64,000 nt of DNA from Marinomonas colpomeniae (GTDB lineage Bacteria; Pseudomonadota; Gammaproteobacteria; Pseudomonadales; Marinomonadaceae): contig NZ_JACYFC010000007.1 in NCBI RefSeq assembly GCF_014803385.1, positions 1 to 64,000 on the forward strand, read 5' to 3'. Below the pieces are notes generated by a model. That model worked only from the letters and a program-made list of their open reading frames with translations. It searched no databases and was not told the DNA's origin. The position numbers and the translations under genes were made by a program. Shown here one piece after another: positions 20,106 through 29,429 of this stretch (position 1 is its first letter; each line of letters begins with the position of its first letter).

Positions 20106-21326
20106 TTATACTGCAATTAAAAAATCATCTACCCATTTAATTGCATTCAAATAAGTATCTTTTAGATCCACTAGGTTTTGTCGCTCTTCGATTTCTTGAT
20201 TATGACTATAATGTTCAACCAAATCTAAAGTTTGCCCAACCCTACCTGAACGATGGACAATGGCATTAATAAACTCATTTGGTAAAGGAAGTTCACCAAG
20301 TACCACATCTAACTTCATTCCAGTACAGACATCCATCATGGATAACATACCAGCCAAGAAATATTTATCTTGATTGTTATAACCACGACGCAAGGCAAAA
20401 AATTCAGCGTGTTTAGCTCTTACCATAATCTGTTCAAGCAATACGTGCTTGTCGCCTACCATTTCTGACATGAGTAGAATATTTGTTAACGATTTCAGGC
20501 GATCGGCACCTATCAACATAATCGCTAAACGAACAGAGTCAACAGAAGCCACTAAACCTGTTAATGGAGAATTTAAATAGCGTAGTAATTTATGAACCAG
20601 ACCTGCATCTTGACTGACAATTCTTTCGAGCTCATCAACACTAAGAGAAGATGTATTAAGCAGTGAAGACATAAGCTGTAATAATGTCAAACTATTCACG
20701 TTTGATGTTTTACTCGTCATCACCTCTGGCCTTTCAAAGAAGTAACCTTGAAAGTACTCAACACCTAGCAAACGGCAAAATTGGTAGTCTTCCCATGCTT
20801 CAACTTTTTCAGCAATGATTTTTACATCAAAGCCTCTTAATGCATCAACTTGCTGATGAAATCCATCATGACCTAACGCCAATATATCCAACTTTATATA
20901 GTCAGCCAATTCGACAAAAGGCGTTAATTTAGTCTCAAAAACAAAATCATCTAAAGCGATAGAGTAACCTGCTGCCACCCAGCGCCTTAAAGAAGAAAGC
21001 AGTAAAGCATCAAAACCAGCATTCTCTAAGACTTCGATAACCACATTGTCTTTATTAATAGGTATTCCGTTAGGGCTTAATAAATACGTGCGGGGGAAAT
21101 TAATAAACGCTTTATTCGTGCCTACTATATTTTCCATGCCCAATTCGAATAAGCTGGCAGAAATAACCTGAGCAGTTGCACCGACCTCATCAACAACATC
21201 AGCTTGAGTAGCACTCTCGCTTCCTCTATATAACAGCTCATACCCTACAACAGCGAGACGACTATCAACGATTGGCTGTCGCGCCAACGCAACATTTGAA
21301 TGCATTGATAATATATTTTCTGTCAT
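20106..21326 (-). CDS. EAL-HDOD signalling protein (YuxH type), EAL probably inactive
   Basis: 406 residues. Residues about 10-215 form an EAL-like fold and 210-400 an HDOD domain (LVHKLLRYLNSPL, ADRLKSLTNILLMSEM). The EAL signature is replaced by YELLYRG, and the usual metal-ligand motifs are degenerate (IALDDF in place of a DDFG-type site, EKVE retained), so c-di-GMP hydrolysis is unlikely; such proteins act as scaffolds or sensors in known YuxH/CdgJ-type cases. No membrane segment. Monocistronic, divergent from ilvD. Regulation of motility or biofilm is only an inference from the family. Confidence 0.85.
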   Translation of the reverse strand: MTENILSMHSNVALARQPIVDSRLAVVGYELLYRGSESATQADVVDEVGATAQVISASLFELGMENIVGTNKAFINFPRTYLLSPNGIPINKDNVVIEVLENAGFDALLLSSLRRWVAAGYSIALDDFVFETKLTPFVELADYIKLDILALGHDGFHQQVDALRGFDVKIIAEKVEAWEDYQFCRLLGVEYFQGYFFERPEVMTSKTSNVNSLTLLQLMSSLLNTSSLSVDELERIVSQDAGLVHKLLRYLNSPLTGLVASVDSVRLAIMLIGADRLKSLTNILLMSEMVGDKHVLLEQIMVRAKHAEFFALRRGYNNQDKYFLAGMLSMMDVCTGMKLDVVLGELPLPNEFINAIVHRSGRVGQTLDLVEHYSHNQEIEERQNLVDLKDTYLNAIKWVDDFLIAV

Positions 21327-21380
21327 CTCATTTCCGTCCTTAGAGGCAATTTGTAGAGAATATTCTTACCAGTGTCTCAA

Positions 21381-21415
21381 TATTGTCTACAAATTGCCAT
21401 TGGGGATAGACAATA
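21381..21415. promoter_or_regulatory. Inverted repeat between the HDOD gene and ilvD
   Basis: Perfect 9-bp arms TATTGTCTA (21381-21389) and TAGACAATA (21407-21415), 17-bp spacer, in the divergent promoter region about 53 bp upstream of ilvD. Possible operator for either gene; no known consensus recognised. Confidence 0.4.
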
Positions 21416-21467
21416 ATCTTGATACCATATGTAAATATATAAAACAAAAATATTTTCGGGGAAAAAA

Positions 21468-23312
21468 ATGCCAGTATATCGCTCTAAAACAACCACCTCC
21501 GGCCGTAATATGGCTGGTGCTCGTGCCTTGTGGCGCGCAACAGGAATGACTGACGATGATTTTCAAAAACCTATCATCGCCATTGCTAACTCATTCACCC
21601 AATTTGTACCAGGTCACGTACACCTAAAAGATATGGGACAACTGGTTGCTCGTGAAATTGAAGCCGCAGGTGGTGTAGCGAAAGAGTTCAATACCATTGC
21701 AGTGGATGACGGCATTGCAATGGGTCATGACGGCATGCTTTATAGCCTTCCTTCTCGAGACCTTATTGCTGACTCAGTAGAATACATGGTAAACGCACAT
21801 TGCGCTGATGCCCTTGTCTGTATTTCGAACTGTGACAAAATCACACCAGGAATGCTGATGGCCGCTATGCGTCTTAACATTCCTGTTATTTTTGTGTCTG
21901 GCGGACCAATGGAAGCTGGTAAAACAAAACTATCTGAAAACAAACTTGATCTTGTTGATGCTATGGTAATTGCAGCAGACCCAACAGCTTCAGACGAAAA
22001 GGTCGCGGCATACGAACGTTCAGCATGCCCAACCTGCGGCTCTTGTTCAGGTATGTTTACTGCAAACTCAATGAACTGCTTAACTGAAGCCTTAGGATTA
22101 AGTTTACCGGGTAACGGCACAACCTTAGCGACACACTCTGACCGTCGTCAGCTATTCCTTGAAGCCGGCCGTCGTATTGTTGATATCACAAAACGCTTCT
22201 ATGAAAATGACGAAACTAATTGGGCTCCTCGTTCAATTGCTAGCTTTGACGCATTTGAAAACGCCATGACACTAGACATTGCAATGGGTGGATCAACCAA
22301 CACTATTCTACATTTGCTTGCCATCGCCAGCGAAGCCGGTGTTGATTTTACAATGGAAGACATAGATAGATTGTCTCGTCGCGTACCTCAGTTATGTAAA
22401 GTTGCACCAAACTCTCCTAAATACCATGTTGAAGATGTTCATCGAGCTGGCGGTATTTTTGGTCTACTTGGCGAACTTGATCGTGCCGGTTTATTACATA
22501 ACCAATGTCACACAGTGCACTCCAAAACATTGGAAGAAGCACTTGAAACATGGGATATCATGCGCTCACCAACACCTGAAATAATTAATTTTTATAAAGC
22601 TGGCCCTGCTGGTATTCCAACACAAACCGCGTTTAGTCAATCTACTCGCTGGCCATCTCTAGACGGTGACCGTAAAGAAGGTTGTTTCCGTTCTATTGAA
22701 AACGCATTTTCTTTAGAAGGTGGCTTGGCAGTACTATACGGAAATATTGCTCTAGATGGCTGCGTGGTTAAAAGTGCAGGTGTTGACGAATCTTGTTTAG
22801 TATTTGAAGGCCCAGCTCACATCACCGAATCGCAAGACGAAGCGGTTAAGAACATTCTTGACGACAAAGTAAAAGCAGGCGAAGTGGTTATCGTACGTTA
22901 TGAAGGGCCTAAAGGCGGACCAGGTATGCAAGAAATGCTTTACCCAACGTCTTATATTAAGTCAAAAGGCCTAGGCAAAGCCTGTGCCCTATTAACAGAT
23001 GGTCGTTTCTCTGGTGGCACCTCAGGCCTATCCATTGGTCACGTTTCACCTGAAGCGGGTGCTGGCGGCGCAATTGGCCTTGTTCAACATGGCGATATCA
23101 TTCGTATCGATATTCCAAACCGTACAATAAATGTACTTCTAAGTGATGAAGAACTACAACAGCGCCGCACGGCAATGGAAGCTAAAGGCATAAATGCTTG
23201 GAAGCCAGTAGAAGAGCGCCCTCGCAAAATATCACCTGCATTGAAAGTGTACGCTCACTTTGCAACGAGTGCAGACAAAGGTGCCGTACGCGATATTAGT
23301 AAAATTGAATAG
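21468..23312 (+). CDS. ilvD: Dihydroxy-acid dehydratase
   Basis: Fe-S enzyme that dehydrates 2,3-dihydroxy acids to 2-oxo acids in valine, leucine and isoleucine synthesis. The 614-residue protein has the family start [20 protein letters not shown], cluster-ligand regions [10 protein letters not shown] and [19 protein letters not shown], and the C-terminal signature [19 protein letters not shown] with GGAIGL. The length matches the long form that carries a [4Fe-4S] cluster. GGGGAAAAAA precedes the ATG. Single-gene unit with its own terminator. Confidence 0.97.
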   Translation: MPVYRSKTTTSGRNMAGARALWRATGMTDDDFQKPIIAIANSFTQFVPGHVHLKDMGQLVAREIEAAGGVAKEFNTIAVDDGIAMGHDGMLYSLPSRDLIADSVEYMVNAHCADALVCISNCDKITPGMLMAAMRLNIPVIFVSGGPMEAGKTKLSENKLDLVDAMVIAADPTASDEKVAAYERSACPTCGSCSGMFTANSMNCLTEALGLSLPGNGTTLATHSDRRQLFLEAGRRIVDITKRFYENDETNWAPRSIASFDAFENAMTLDIAMGGSTNTILHLLAIASEAGVDFTMEDIDRLSRRVPQLCKVAPNSPKYHVEDVHRAGGIFGLLGELDRAGLLHNQCHTVHSKTLEEALETWDIMRSPTPEIINFYKAGPAGIPTQTAFSQSTRWPSLDGDRKEGCFRSIENAFSLEGGLAVLYGNIALDGCVVKSAGVDESCLVFEGPAHITESQDEAVKNILDDKVKAGEVVIVRYEGPKGGPGMQEMLYPTSYIKSKGLGKACALLTDGRFSGGTSGLSIGHVSPEAGAGGAIGLVQHGDIIRIDIPNRTINVLLSDEELQQRRTAMEAKGINAWKPVEERPRKISPALKVYAHFATSADKGAVRDISKIE

Positions 23313-23360
23313 TCTTTAAGGCAGTAACTAATAGCTTGACCTTAATTGATTGCACTTAAT

Positions 23361-23398
23361 AAAGGCCGCTTTGCCAAATATAGGCGCCGCGGCCTTTT
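23361..23398 (+). terminator. ilvD terminator
   Basis: AAAGGCCGC (23361-23369) pairs with GCGGCCTTT (23388-23396), followed by TTC; 48 nt after the ilvD stop codon. Confidence 0.85.
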
Positions 23399-23434
23399 TC
23401 ATCCATTACAGAACAACTCACGACAGGAAAAAGC

Positions 23435-24277
23435 ATGCTCAGCTATCGTCATATTTATCACGCAGGTAATCACGCTGATATTTTAAAACATTTGATCGTT
23501 AGTCAAATATGCCGTCATTTTGTAAAAAAAGAAGCACCCTTTTTTTATTTAGATACGCACGCGGGAATTGGCCAATATTCCCTAAGCTCTGAACAAGCAC
23601 AAAAAAACAAAGAGTTTCAAACGGGTATCGCACGACTTCTAAACGAAGAAAACCTACCAGAAAGCTTAGACGCCTTACTCGATATAGTCAGAGAGATGAA
23701 CCCTGAAGGTTCTTTAGAAACTTATCCAGGAAGTCCGAAAATTGTCGACTATTACGTTCGACAAAAAGACAAATTGCATTTATGTGAACTACACCCAAAC
23801 GACTTCCCTACTTTGGCTGCATTGTTTCCCAATAAGCGTAAAGCAAATGTTGTGAAAGGTGATGGATTTGCAGCCGTTAAAGCCATGCTACCTCCACCAC
23901 AAAAACGTGGTTTCGTTTTAATGGATCCACCATACGAAGTTAAAAAAGACTACCAATACGTTGTTCAAGCACTTGAAGACGGCTGCCAACGTTTCCCTCA
24001 AGGCACTTATGCTATCTGGTATCCAGTATTAAACCGTCAACAAGCAAATGACATTATAAGATCTGTAAAAGCGACTAACATTCGAAATGTACTTTTGGTT
24101 GAACTTTGCATTAGAAACACAGAACAAGAACGCGGCATGGCTGGCAGTGGTATGATTATTGTTAATCCGCCTTGGACACTAGAAAAAGAAGCGAAAGAAT
24201 TCTTACCTGTACTCAGAAAATTATTAGCAGAAGATAATGAAACAAGTCATCAAGTGATTTGGATAACACCTGAATAA
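23435..24277 (+). CDS. rlmJ: 23S rRNA (adenine(2030)-N6)-methyltransferase RlmJ
   Basis: Methylates A2030 of 23S rRNA using S-adenosylmethionine. The 280-residue protein starts MLSYRHIYHAGNHADILKH, a family signature, and contains the adenine-N6 methyltransferase catalytic motif DPPYE (in VLMDPPYEVKKDY) and YLDTHAGIGQY for cofactor binding. Length is typical. It precedes the PAS/GGDEF-like gene by 27 bp on the same strand and may be cotranscribed with it. Confidence 0.95.
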   Translation: MLSYRHIYHAGNHADILKHLIVSQICRHFVKKEAPFFYLDTHAGIGQYSLSSEQAQKNKEFQTGIARLLNEENLPESLDALLDIVREMNPEGSLETYPGSPKIVDYYVRQKDKLHLCELHPNDFPTLAALFPNKRKANVVKGDGFAAVKAMLPPPQKRGFVLMDPPYEVKKDYQYVVQALEDGCQRFPQGTYAIWYPVLNRQQANDIIRSVKATNIRNVLLVELCIRNTEQERGMAGSGMIIVNPPWTLEKEAKEFLPVLRKLLAEDNETSHQVIWITPE

Positions 24278-24304
24278 TCAACAAACTATTATAAGGAGAG
24301 CGTC

Positions 24305-25528
24305 ATGAATACCCCTTTTAAATTGGCCTTTAAACATATGCCAACGCCTGCTTTTATAATAGAAAGCAGCACAGGAAAATTACTTTCATACAATCGTACC
24401 TTTGAAGGTCTTTTTGACAAATTTCATGCAAAACCAGCCCTAGCTTGGGACACACTTTGTGAAGACGCGGCAACATCAGCCAACTGGCAAACGCTCAATG
24501 AAGCGATAAAGACAAAACAAATTGACCGCTGTGAAAGTCTAATTCGAGTTGGCGACAAACTCATTAACATGCAACTGGAACTACAACACCTTGGAGAATC
24601 AGTTTTAGTTTGTGTCTACGACACCGATCACATGGATCTTTCTGCAGCAGAAAATACACTCCTAAAATTTGCTTTAACGGAATCTTCAGCCGGCCTTTGG
24701 ATATGGGAAACAGATTCCGACTTGGTTTCTTGCTCAAAATCTATCGCAACATTATTAGGTTGCGCTACAAACCAAACACCACGATCCACACCTGAATGGC
24801 ATGTTCGAGTGCATCCTGACGATGTAAAAAGATTAGATTCACTGGTTAACGAGCACATCACTCACAATCAAGACTATTACGAAGTTGAATACCGTATACA
24901 AAAAGACGATCAAACGTATCTATGGGTAAAAGAACGAGGCCGTACATATACAAAGAACACAGACGGTAGCATTAAAAAAGTCATTGGTTTTGTCGTCGAC
25001 ATTAGTCATCAAAAGGCCCTTGAAGAACACTTAAGAAGCCAAGCAACCTTTGATGAGCTGACAGGATTATTGACAAGAGGTGCAGCGCTCACTCACTTTA
25101 AAAAGCAACTAGGATTAGCAAAGCGCCAATACACACCACTAACCATGGCAAAAATACACCTTGATTCGAATAATCGACTCACAGCTTTACCAATGAATGA
25201 ACGCAACATCGCGATACAAACCTCATCTCGATATATTTATAAAAAGATCAGAGAAGCAGACGTGTTAGCCAGAGTAGAAGATGATAAATTGCTTTTGCTT
25301 TTACCAAATACAAGCGTAAGAGATGCCAAAACATTACTTAACCACATCATCAACCCAAAAGACGATGAAGAAAAAGTATTGGAAGAAGGCCATTCAAACG
25401 CTAGCGATTTTTGCATCGGTATCGCGACCTTCCCAGAAGATGGTGAATCCATCGAAGAGTTAGCACTCAGTGCAAATCAAGCCGTTGAAGAAGGCCAAGC
25501 CAAGCAACAAAAAATCGTGGTTAACTAA
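24305..25528 (+). CDS. PAS protein with degenerate GGDEF domain
   Basis: 407 residues, no membrane helix. Two PAS-like regions: about 10-100 (FIIESSTGKLLSYN) and 115-240 (SSAGLWIWETD ... HPDDVKRLDSLV ... KVIGFVVDISHQK). Then a GGDEF-like domain (starts ATFDELTGLLTRGAAL) in which the active-site loop reads VEDDK at the position of GGDEF and the preceding DxDxFK segment is lost. Diguanylate cyclase activity is therefore not expected; a nucleotide sensor or partner-binding role is possible. A good ribosome site (AAGGAG) precedes the ATG. The gene follows rlmJ by 27 bp. Confidence 0.85.
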   Translation: MNTPFKLAFKHMPTPAFIIESSTGKLLSYNRTFEGLFDKFHAKPALAWDTLCEDAATSANWQTLNEAIKTKQIDRCESLIRVGDKLINMQLELQHLGESVLVCVYDTDHMDLSAAENTLLKFALTESSAGLWIWETDSDLVSCSKSIATLLGCATNQTPRSTPEWHVRVHPDDVKRLDSLVNEHITHNQDYYEVEYRIQKDDQTYLWVKERGRTYTKNTDGSIKKVIGFVVDISHQKALEEHLRSQATFDELTGLLTRGAALTHFKKQLGLAKRQYTPLTMAKIHLDSNNRLTALPMNERNIAIQTSSRYIYKKIREADVLARVEDDKLLLLLPNTSVRDAKTLLNHIINPKDDEEKVLEEGHSNASDFCIGIATFPEDGESIEELALSANQAVEEGQAKQQKIVVN

Positions 25529-25536
25529 AACCATCA

Positions 25537-25563
25537 GTAACGCCATACCTCGTATGGCGTTAC
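25537..25563. terminator. Hairpin between convergent genes
   Basis: Perfect 12-bp stem GTAACGCCATAC / GTATGGCGTTAC with a 3-base loop between the PAS/GGDEF-like gene and yjbQ. No long T run follows on either strand, so termination is probable rather than certain. Confidence 0.6.
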
Positions 25564-25591
25564 GAATTTAGTTAAACTAACAAACTTGAAA

Positions 25592-26011
25592 TCAGTCACC
25601 TTGTAATGTCAAAACAACACGCCTCTCACCACCATGATCTCGATGTTCACCGAGATAAACCCCTTGCCAAATACCCAAGCAGAGCCCACCATTTCTAATT
25701 GGGATTGATAAAGAAGAGCCAAGCATACTGGCTTTTATATGAGCAGGCATATCGTCACTGCCTTCGTAAATATGCTCATAATAAGGCTGATTTTCTGGCA
25801 CCATGTGAACGAAATGACGCTCCATATCTCGACGAACGGAAGGATCTGCATTTTCGTTGATGGTTAAAGAAGCCGACGTATGAAGTAATTGAATATGCAA
25901 CAAACCAATTTTTACTGGCTTTATGTCTCGTAAAGCGCTTTCTATTTGATCAGTAATCAAATGAAAGCCACGATGCATTACAGGTAATTGAATTTCAACT
26001 TGTTGCCACAT
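25592..26011 (-). CDS. yjbQ: YjbQ / UPF0047 family protein
   Basis: 139 residues, the single UPF0047 domain. Family hallmarks are [40 protein letters not shown] and the C-terminal [16 protein letters not shown]. coli YjbQ has weak thiamine phosphate synthase activity, but the physiological role is not settled. The frame begins with TTG at 26017, directly at the folA stop; ATG 26011 is the likely start. It is cotranscribed with folA, with practically no gap. Confidence 0.88.
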   Translation of the reverse strand: MWQQVEIQLPVMHRGFHLITDQIESALRDIKPVKIGLLHIQLLHTSASLTINENADPSVRRDMERHFVHMVPENQPYYEHIYEGSDDMPAHIKASMLGSSLSIPIRNGGLCLGIWQGVYLGEHRDHGGERRVVLTLQGD

Positions 26012-26017
26012 TATCAA

Positions 26018-26527
26018 TTATTCTGCACTGGTTCTTTGATAAACCGAAAAACGGTAATCATAAGGGTTTGGTCCTTCTGCCGAGAAAGTCTCTTCACCCA
26101 TCAAGGTAAAAGACGGCCAGTCAACGTCAGGAAAGAACGCATCGCCTTTTACATCTGCATCCACATGAGTAATGTATAGGCGGCCAGCTCGTTCGAGTGC
26201 TAATTCATAAATTTGCGCACCGCCAATCACCATGACCTCTTCCTGCCCATTTACAAGGCAAATATCTTCACCAAGTGAAATGGCAGAATCAAGAGAGGTT
26301 ACAACATCGATTCCTTCTGCTTGATAAGTAGGATCACGACTAATCACAATATTGCGACGGCCTGGTAACGGCTTACCAATAGACTCAAACGTCTTACGCC
26401 CCATAACAATTGGCTTACCCATGGTTGCTTGTTTGAAATATTTCAAATCATTTGGCAAATGCCAAGGCAATGAATTATTGATACCGATCGTTCGGTTGGT
26501 CGACATAGCGACAATAAGCGATAGCAT
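26018..26527 (-). CDS. folA: Dihydrofolate reductase
   Basis: Reduces dihydrofolate to tetrahydrofolate with NADPH. The 169-residue protein has LIVAMSTNRTIGINNSLPWH (substrate loop and Trp/His), MGRKTFESIGKPLPGRRN and VMVIGGAQIYELAL, the usual cofactor and folate sites. Length is standard. It is divergent from thyA, the enzyme that regenerates its substrate, and heads a two-gene unit with yjbQ. Confidence 0.97.
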   Translation of the reverse strand: MLSLIVAMSTNRTIGINNSLPWHLPNDLKYFKQATMGKPIVMGRKTFESIGKPLPGRRNIVISRDPTYQAEGIDVVTSLDSAISLGEDICLVNGQEEVMVIGGAQIYELALERAGRLYITHVDADVKGDAFFPDVDWPSFTLMGEETFSAEGPNPYDYRFSVYQRTSAE

Positions 26528-26680
26528 AGAAAAACACCTTTCGAGTAAAAGAAACCTATTTTTGAATAGGTTGAGTGTCTGATATAGTTAATACCATTTA
26601 TTATACCTATGGCAGCTTAGATTGCATTTACTAAGCCAAGCCAAAACACGTCATAGACAAAAAACCAACAAGGCATTTTT

Positions 26681-27532
26681 ATGAAACAGTATTTAGACCT
26701 TTGCAAACGCATCGTCGATGAAGGCGAATGGGTAGAAAACGAACGCACAGGAAAACGCTGTTTAACCGTTATAAATGCCGATCTAACTTACGATGTAAGC
26801 AAAGGCGAATTCCCTCTTGTCACTACACGAAAAAGCTACTTCAAATCCGCCATTGCAGAAATTATCGGCTACTTAAGAGGCTATAACAGCGCCGCCGATT
26901 TTCGCGCATTAGGTACAAAAACTTGGGATGCTAACGCGAATCAAAATGAAGTCTGGTTAAACAATCCGTACCGTAAAGGCGAAGACGATATGGGTCTTTG
27001 TTATGGTGCTATTGGTCGTAATTTTCCGAAGCCAGATGGCGGACACATCGACTTACTTCAGAAAATCATCGACGATTTAAGTCGTGGTGTAGATAACCGA
27101 GGGGAAATCCTCACTTTTTATCACCCAGGTGCATTTCATATGGCTTGTCTTCGCCCTTGTTTGTACAGCCACCATTTTTCATTACTTGGTGACACCCTTT
27201 ATTTAAACAGTACACAACGCAGCTGTGACGTCCCACTAGGATTAAATTTCAACATGGTTCAAGTGTATGTTTTGCTTGCTATTGTCGCGCAAATCACTGG
27301 TCATAACGCTGGAAAAGCTTTTCATAAAATAGTAAACGCACACATTTATGAAGACCAATTAGAATTGATGACAGATGTACAGCTAAAGCGTGAGCCTTAT
27401 CCACTACCGACGTTCAAAATCAATCCTGCAATTAAAAGCCTAAAAGACATAGAAACCTGGGTAACCATGGATGATTTTTCTGTTGAAGGATATGAATTCC
27501 ATGAACCAATTGCTTATCCATTCTCGGTCTAA
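26681..27532 (+). CDS. thyA: Thymidylate synthase
   Basis: Methylates dUMP to dTMP with methylene-tetrahydrofolate. The 283-residue protein has the catalytic Cys156 in [13 protein letters not shown] and the folate/dUMP motifs [15 protein letters not shown] and [12 protein letters not shown]. It is the ThyA type, not the flavin-dependent ThyX. Divergent from folA. The island at 34.8-47 kb also makes methylene-tetrahydrofolate, but there is no direct genetic link. Confidence 0.97.
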   Translation: MKQYLDLCKRIVDEGEWVENERTGKRCLTVINADLTYDVSKGEFPLVTTRKSYFKSAIAEIIGYLRGYNSAADFRALGTKTWDANANQNEVWLNNPYRKGEDDMGLCYGAIGRNFPKPDGGHIDLLQKIIDDLSRGVDNRGEILTFYHPGAFHMACLRPCLYSHHFSLLGDTLYLNSTQRSCDVPLGLNFNMVQVYVLLAIVAQITGHNAGKAFHKIVNAHIYEDQLELMTDVQLKREPYPLPTFKINPAIKSLKDIETWVTMDDFSVEGYEFHEPIAYPFSV

Positions 27533-27587
27533 GCTAAAATCACTCAACAATGAAAACAATTGAGCTATAACGAAAAATGCACCAGCA

Positions 27588-27633
27588 AAGAATATAAAAC
27601 TTATTAATATGATTTACTTAGTTTTATATTCTT
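27588..27633. promoter_or_regulatory. Inverted-repeat operator candidate upstream of the YcsI-pxp-dat operon
   Basis: Arms AAGAATATAAAAC (27588-27600) and GTTTTATATTCTT (27621-27633), 20-bp spacer. They are identical to the arms upstream of dadA but in the opposite order. The element lies about 190 bp upstream of the first gene. Confidence 0.65.
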
Positions 27634-27742
27634 TAAATTTGATATGTTAAAGAGCATCCCCCCTTATTGATTCAAACTTATAGCAGAATCAACAGTTTGA
27701 TGATTTAATCGAAAAAATCTGACTTATGTGCTTATATCTAAG

Positions 27743-27770
27743 CTGTTTTATCTAGACTGTTTTATCTAGA
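27743..27770 (+). repeat. Tandem 14-bp direct repeat in the promoter region
   Basis: CTGTTTTATCTAGA occurs twice back to back (27743-27756, 27757-27770); the preceding CTTATATCTAAG may be a degenerate third copy. About 50 bp upstream of the first gene of the operon. Confidence 0.8.
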
Positions 27771-27820
27771 CTAATCCATAAGATCACAACCAAATTACCT
27801 AGAGTAAGGAGCCCAGTAGA

Positions 27821-28615
27821 ATGTCTACAGATAATGCGATTTCTCCTATGCAAGTACGTGCCAAAATTCGTTCTGGCGAGTGGCAGCACAATACATCTGG
27901 CGTAGCATCAGGTTTTGTACAAGGCAACATTGTTATATTGCCAAAAACATGGGCAGATGGCTTTTTACAGTTTTGTCAGAAAAACCCTAAACCTTGCCCA
28001 ATTGTCGGTATGTCAGACCAACCTGGTGATTTTTTACTATCATCTGTTGGTGATGATGTAGACATTCGCACAGACGTTCCTAGCTATAAAGTATTCCGTG
28101 ATGGCAACTTTGTTGATGAAGTAACAGATATTTCATCTCTTTGGCAAGATGACTTAGTCACTTTTGTATTAGGTTGCTCTTTCTCATTCGAAGAAGCGTT
28201 AATTGCCGACGGGTTAGAAGTACGAAATATCACTGAAGGCGTTAATGTGCCGATGTATCGCACAAATATCGCGTGTAAATCAGCGGGTCCATTCTCTGGC
28301 AACACAGTTGTCAGCATGCGCCCTATGACACCCAAAGACGCCATTCGTGCGATTCAAATTTGTACTCGTTTTCCTTCTGTTCATGGCGCGCCTCTACATT
28401 TCGGTAACCCTGAAAGCATTGGTATCAAAGACATCAATAATCCAGAGTTTGGTGATGCAGTAACGATTAAAGAAGGCGAAGTTCCAGTATTTTGGGCTTG
28501 CGGTGTAACACCTCAAGTTGCCTTAGAACAAGCCAAACCACCACTTTGTATTACACACAGCCCAGGCTGCATGCTGGTAACAGACATGAGAAATAGCCAT
28601 TTAGCCGTTCTTTAG
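27821..28615 (+). CDS. DUF1445 (YcsI) family protein, putative hydro-lyase
   Basis: 264-residue cytosolic protein made of one DUF1445 domain. Recognised by [20 protein letters not shown], an [13 protein letters not shown] segment, [22 protein letters not shown] and [10 protein letters not shown]. In Bacillus subtilis the homologue YcsI sits in the 5-oxoprolinase operon, and in animal D-glutamate cyclase the same domain is fused in front of a DUF4392 domain. Here both partners are separate genes in one operon. Its own reaction is not established. AAGGAG precedes the start. It heads the operon, behind the shared operator candidate. Confidence 0.88.
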   Translation: MSTDNAISPMQVRAKIRSGEWQHNTSGVASGFVQGNIVILPKTWADGFLQFCQKNPKPCPIVGMSDQPGDFLLSSVGDDVDIRTDVPSYKVFRDGNFVDEVTDISSLWQDDLVTFVLGCSFSFEEALIADGLEVRNITEGVNVPMYRTNIACKSAGPFSGNTVVSMRPMTPKDAIRAIQICTRFPSVHGAPLHFGNPESIGIKDINNPEFGDAVTIKEGEVPVFWACGVTPQVALEQAKPPLCITHSPGCMLVTDMRNSHLAVL

Positions 28616-28661
28616 TATTTACATATAACCTGTAGTAACTCTAGGTGTGAAGGAAAAATTT

Positions 28662-29396
28662 ATGAGTATTAAGTTAAATTGTGATCTTGGCGAGGGTTTT
28701 GGTTCTTGGAAAATGGGACTAGACAGCGCGGCTATGCCTCACATTGATCAAGCTAATATCGCTTGTGGTTTCCATGCTGGCGATCCTTTATGGATGATAA
28801 AAACACTCGCGCTCGCAGCAGAACATAATGTTGAAGTAGGCGCACATCCAGCTTACCCAGACCTTGTTGGTTTTGGTCGTCGCAGCATGAAGTGCTCAGC
28901 AGAAGAAATTCAGAGCATGGTGCAATATCAAATGTCAGCACTCGACGGTTTGGCTCGTTGCCAAGGTTTAGAAATGACTTACGTAAAACCTCATGGCGCA
29001 TTGTATAACGACATGATGTCTGATCCCTTTGTACGTCAAAATATCATGCAAGCTGTTGCAAGCTTTTATCGCCCTGTTCGCCTTGTTTTACAAGCGACAC
29101 CAGCTTCAAATGATCATAAAAAAGAAGCGCAAGCTCTTGGAATTGATGTAGCTTTTGAAGCGTTTGCCGATCGCTGTTATGACGATGATGGTCGCTTACT
29201 CGCTCGTTCAAAAGAAGGCGCAGTACATACTCGGGAAAAGATGCTAGCTCAAGTTCAACAATTAATTGATACCGGTACTATCACCACAGTAAGCGGTATT
29301 GAACTAACCTTGGATGTAGACACTCTTTGTGTTCATGGTGACAACGAAGCTGGCGTGCTGGCAATAGAAGCCATTAAAAATATTATTACCAAATAA
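28662..29396 (+). CDS. pxpA: 5-oxoprolinase subunit A (LamB/YcsF family)
   Basis: Part of the ATP-dependent PxpABC complex that opens 5-oxoproline (pyroglutamate) to glutamate. The 244-residue protein has the family signature LNCDLGEGFGSWKMG, IACGFHAGDP, GAHPAYPDLVGFGRR and VKPHGALYND, including the conserved Asp and His residues. The frame is open to 28647; ATG 28662 has AAGGAA upstream and matches the family start. It lies 46 bp after the YcsI gene and 33 bp before pxpB. Confidence 0.93.
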   Translation: MSIKLNCDLGEGFGSWKMGLDSAAMPHIDQANIACGFHAGDPLWMIKTLALAAEHNVEVGAHPAYPDLVGFGRRSMKCSAEEIQSMVQYQMSALDGLARCQGLEMTYVKPHGALYNDMMSDPFVRQNIMQAVASFYRPVRLVLQATPASNDHKKEAQALGIDVAFEAFADRCYDDDGRLLARSKEGAVHTREKMLAQVQQLIDTGTITTVSGIELTLDVDTLCVHGDNEAGVLAIEAIKNIITK

Positions 29397-29429
29397 AGCC
29401 GTTAGTAAGAGTAAAAGGTAAAACGAAGT

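Noticed and set aside
21740..22120. 126-codon open frame opposite ilvD
   Set aside because: Antisense shadow of the conserved Fe-S region of ilvD.
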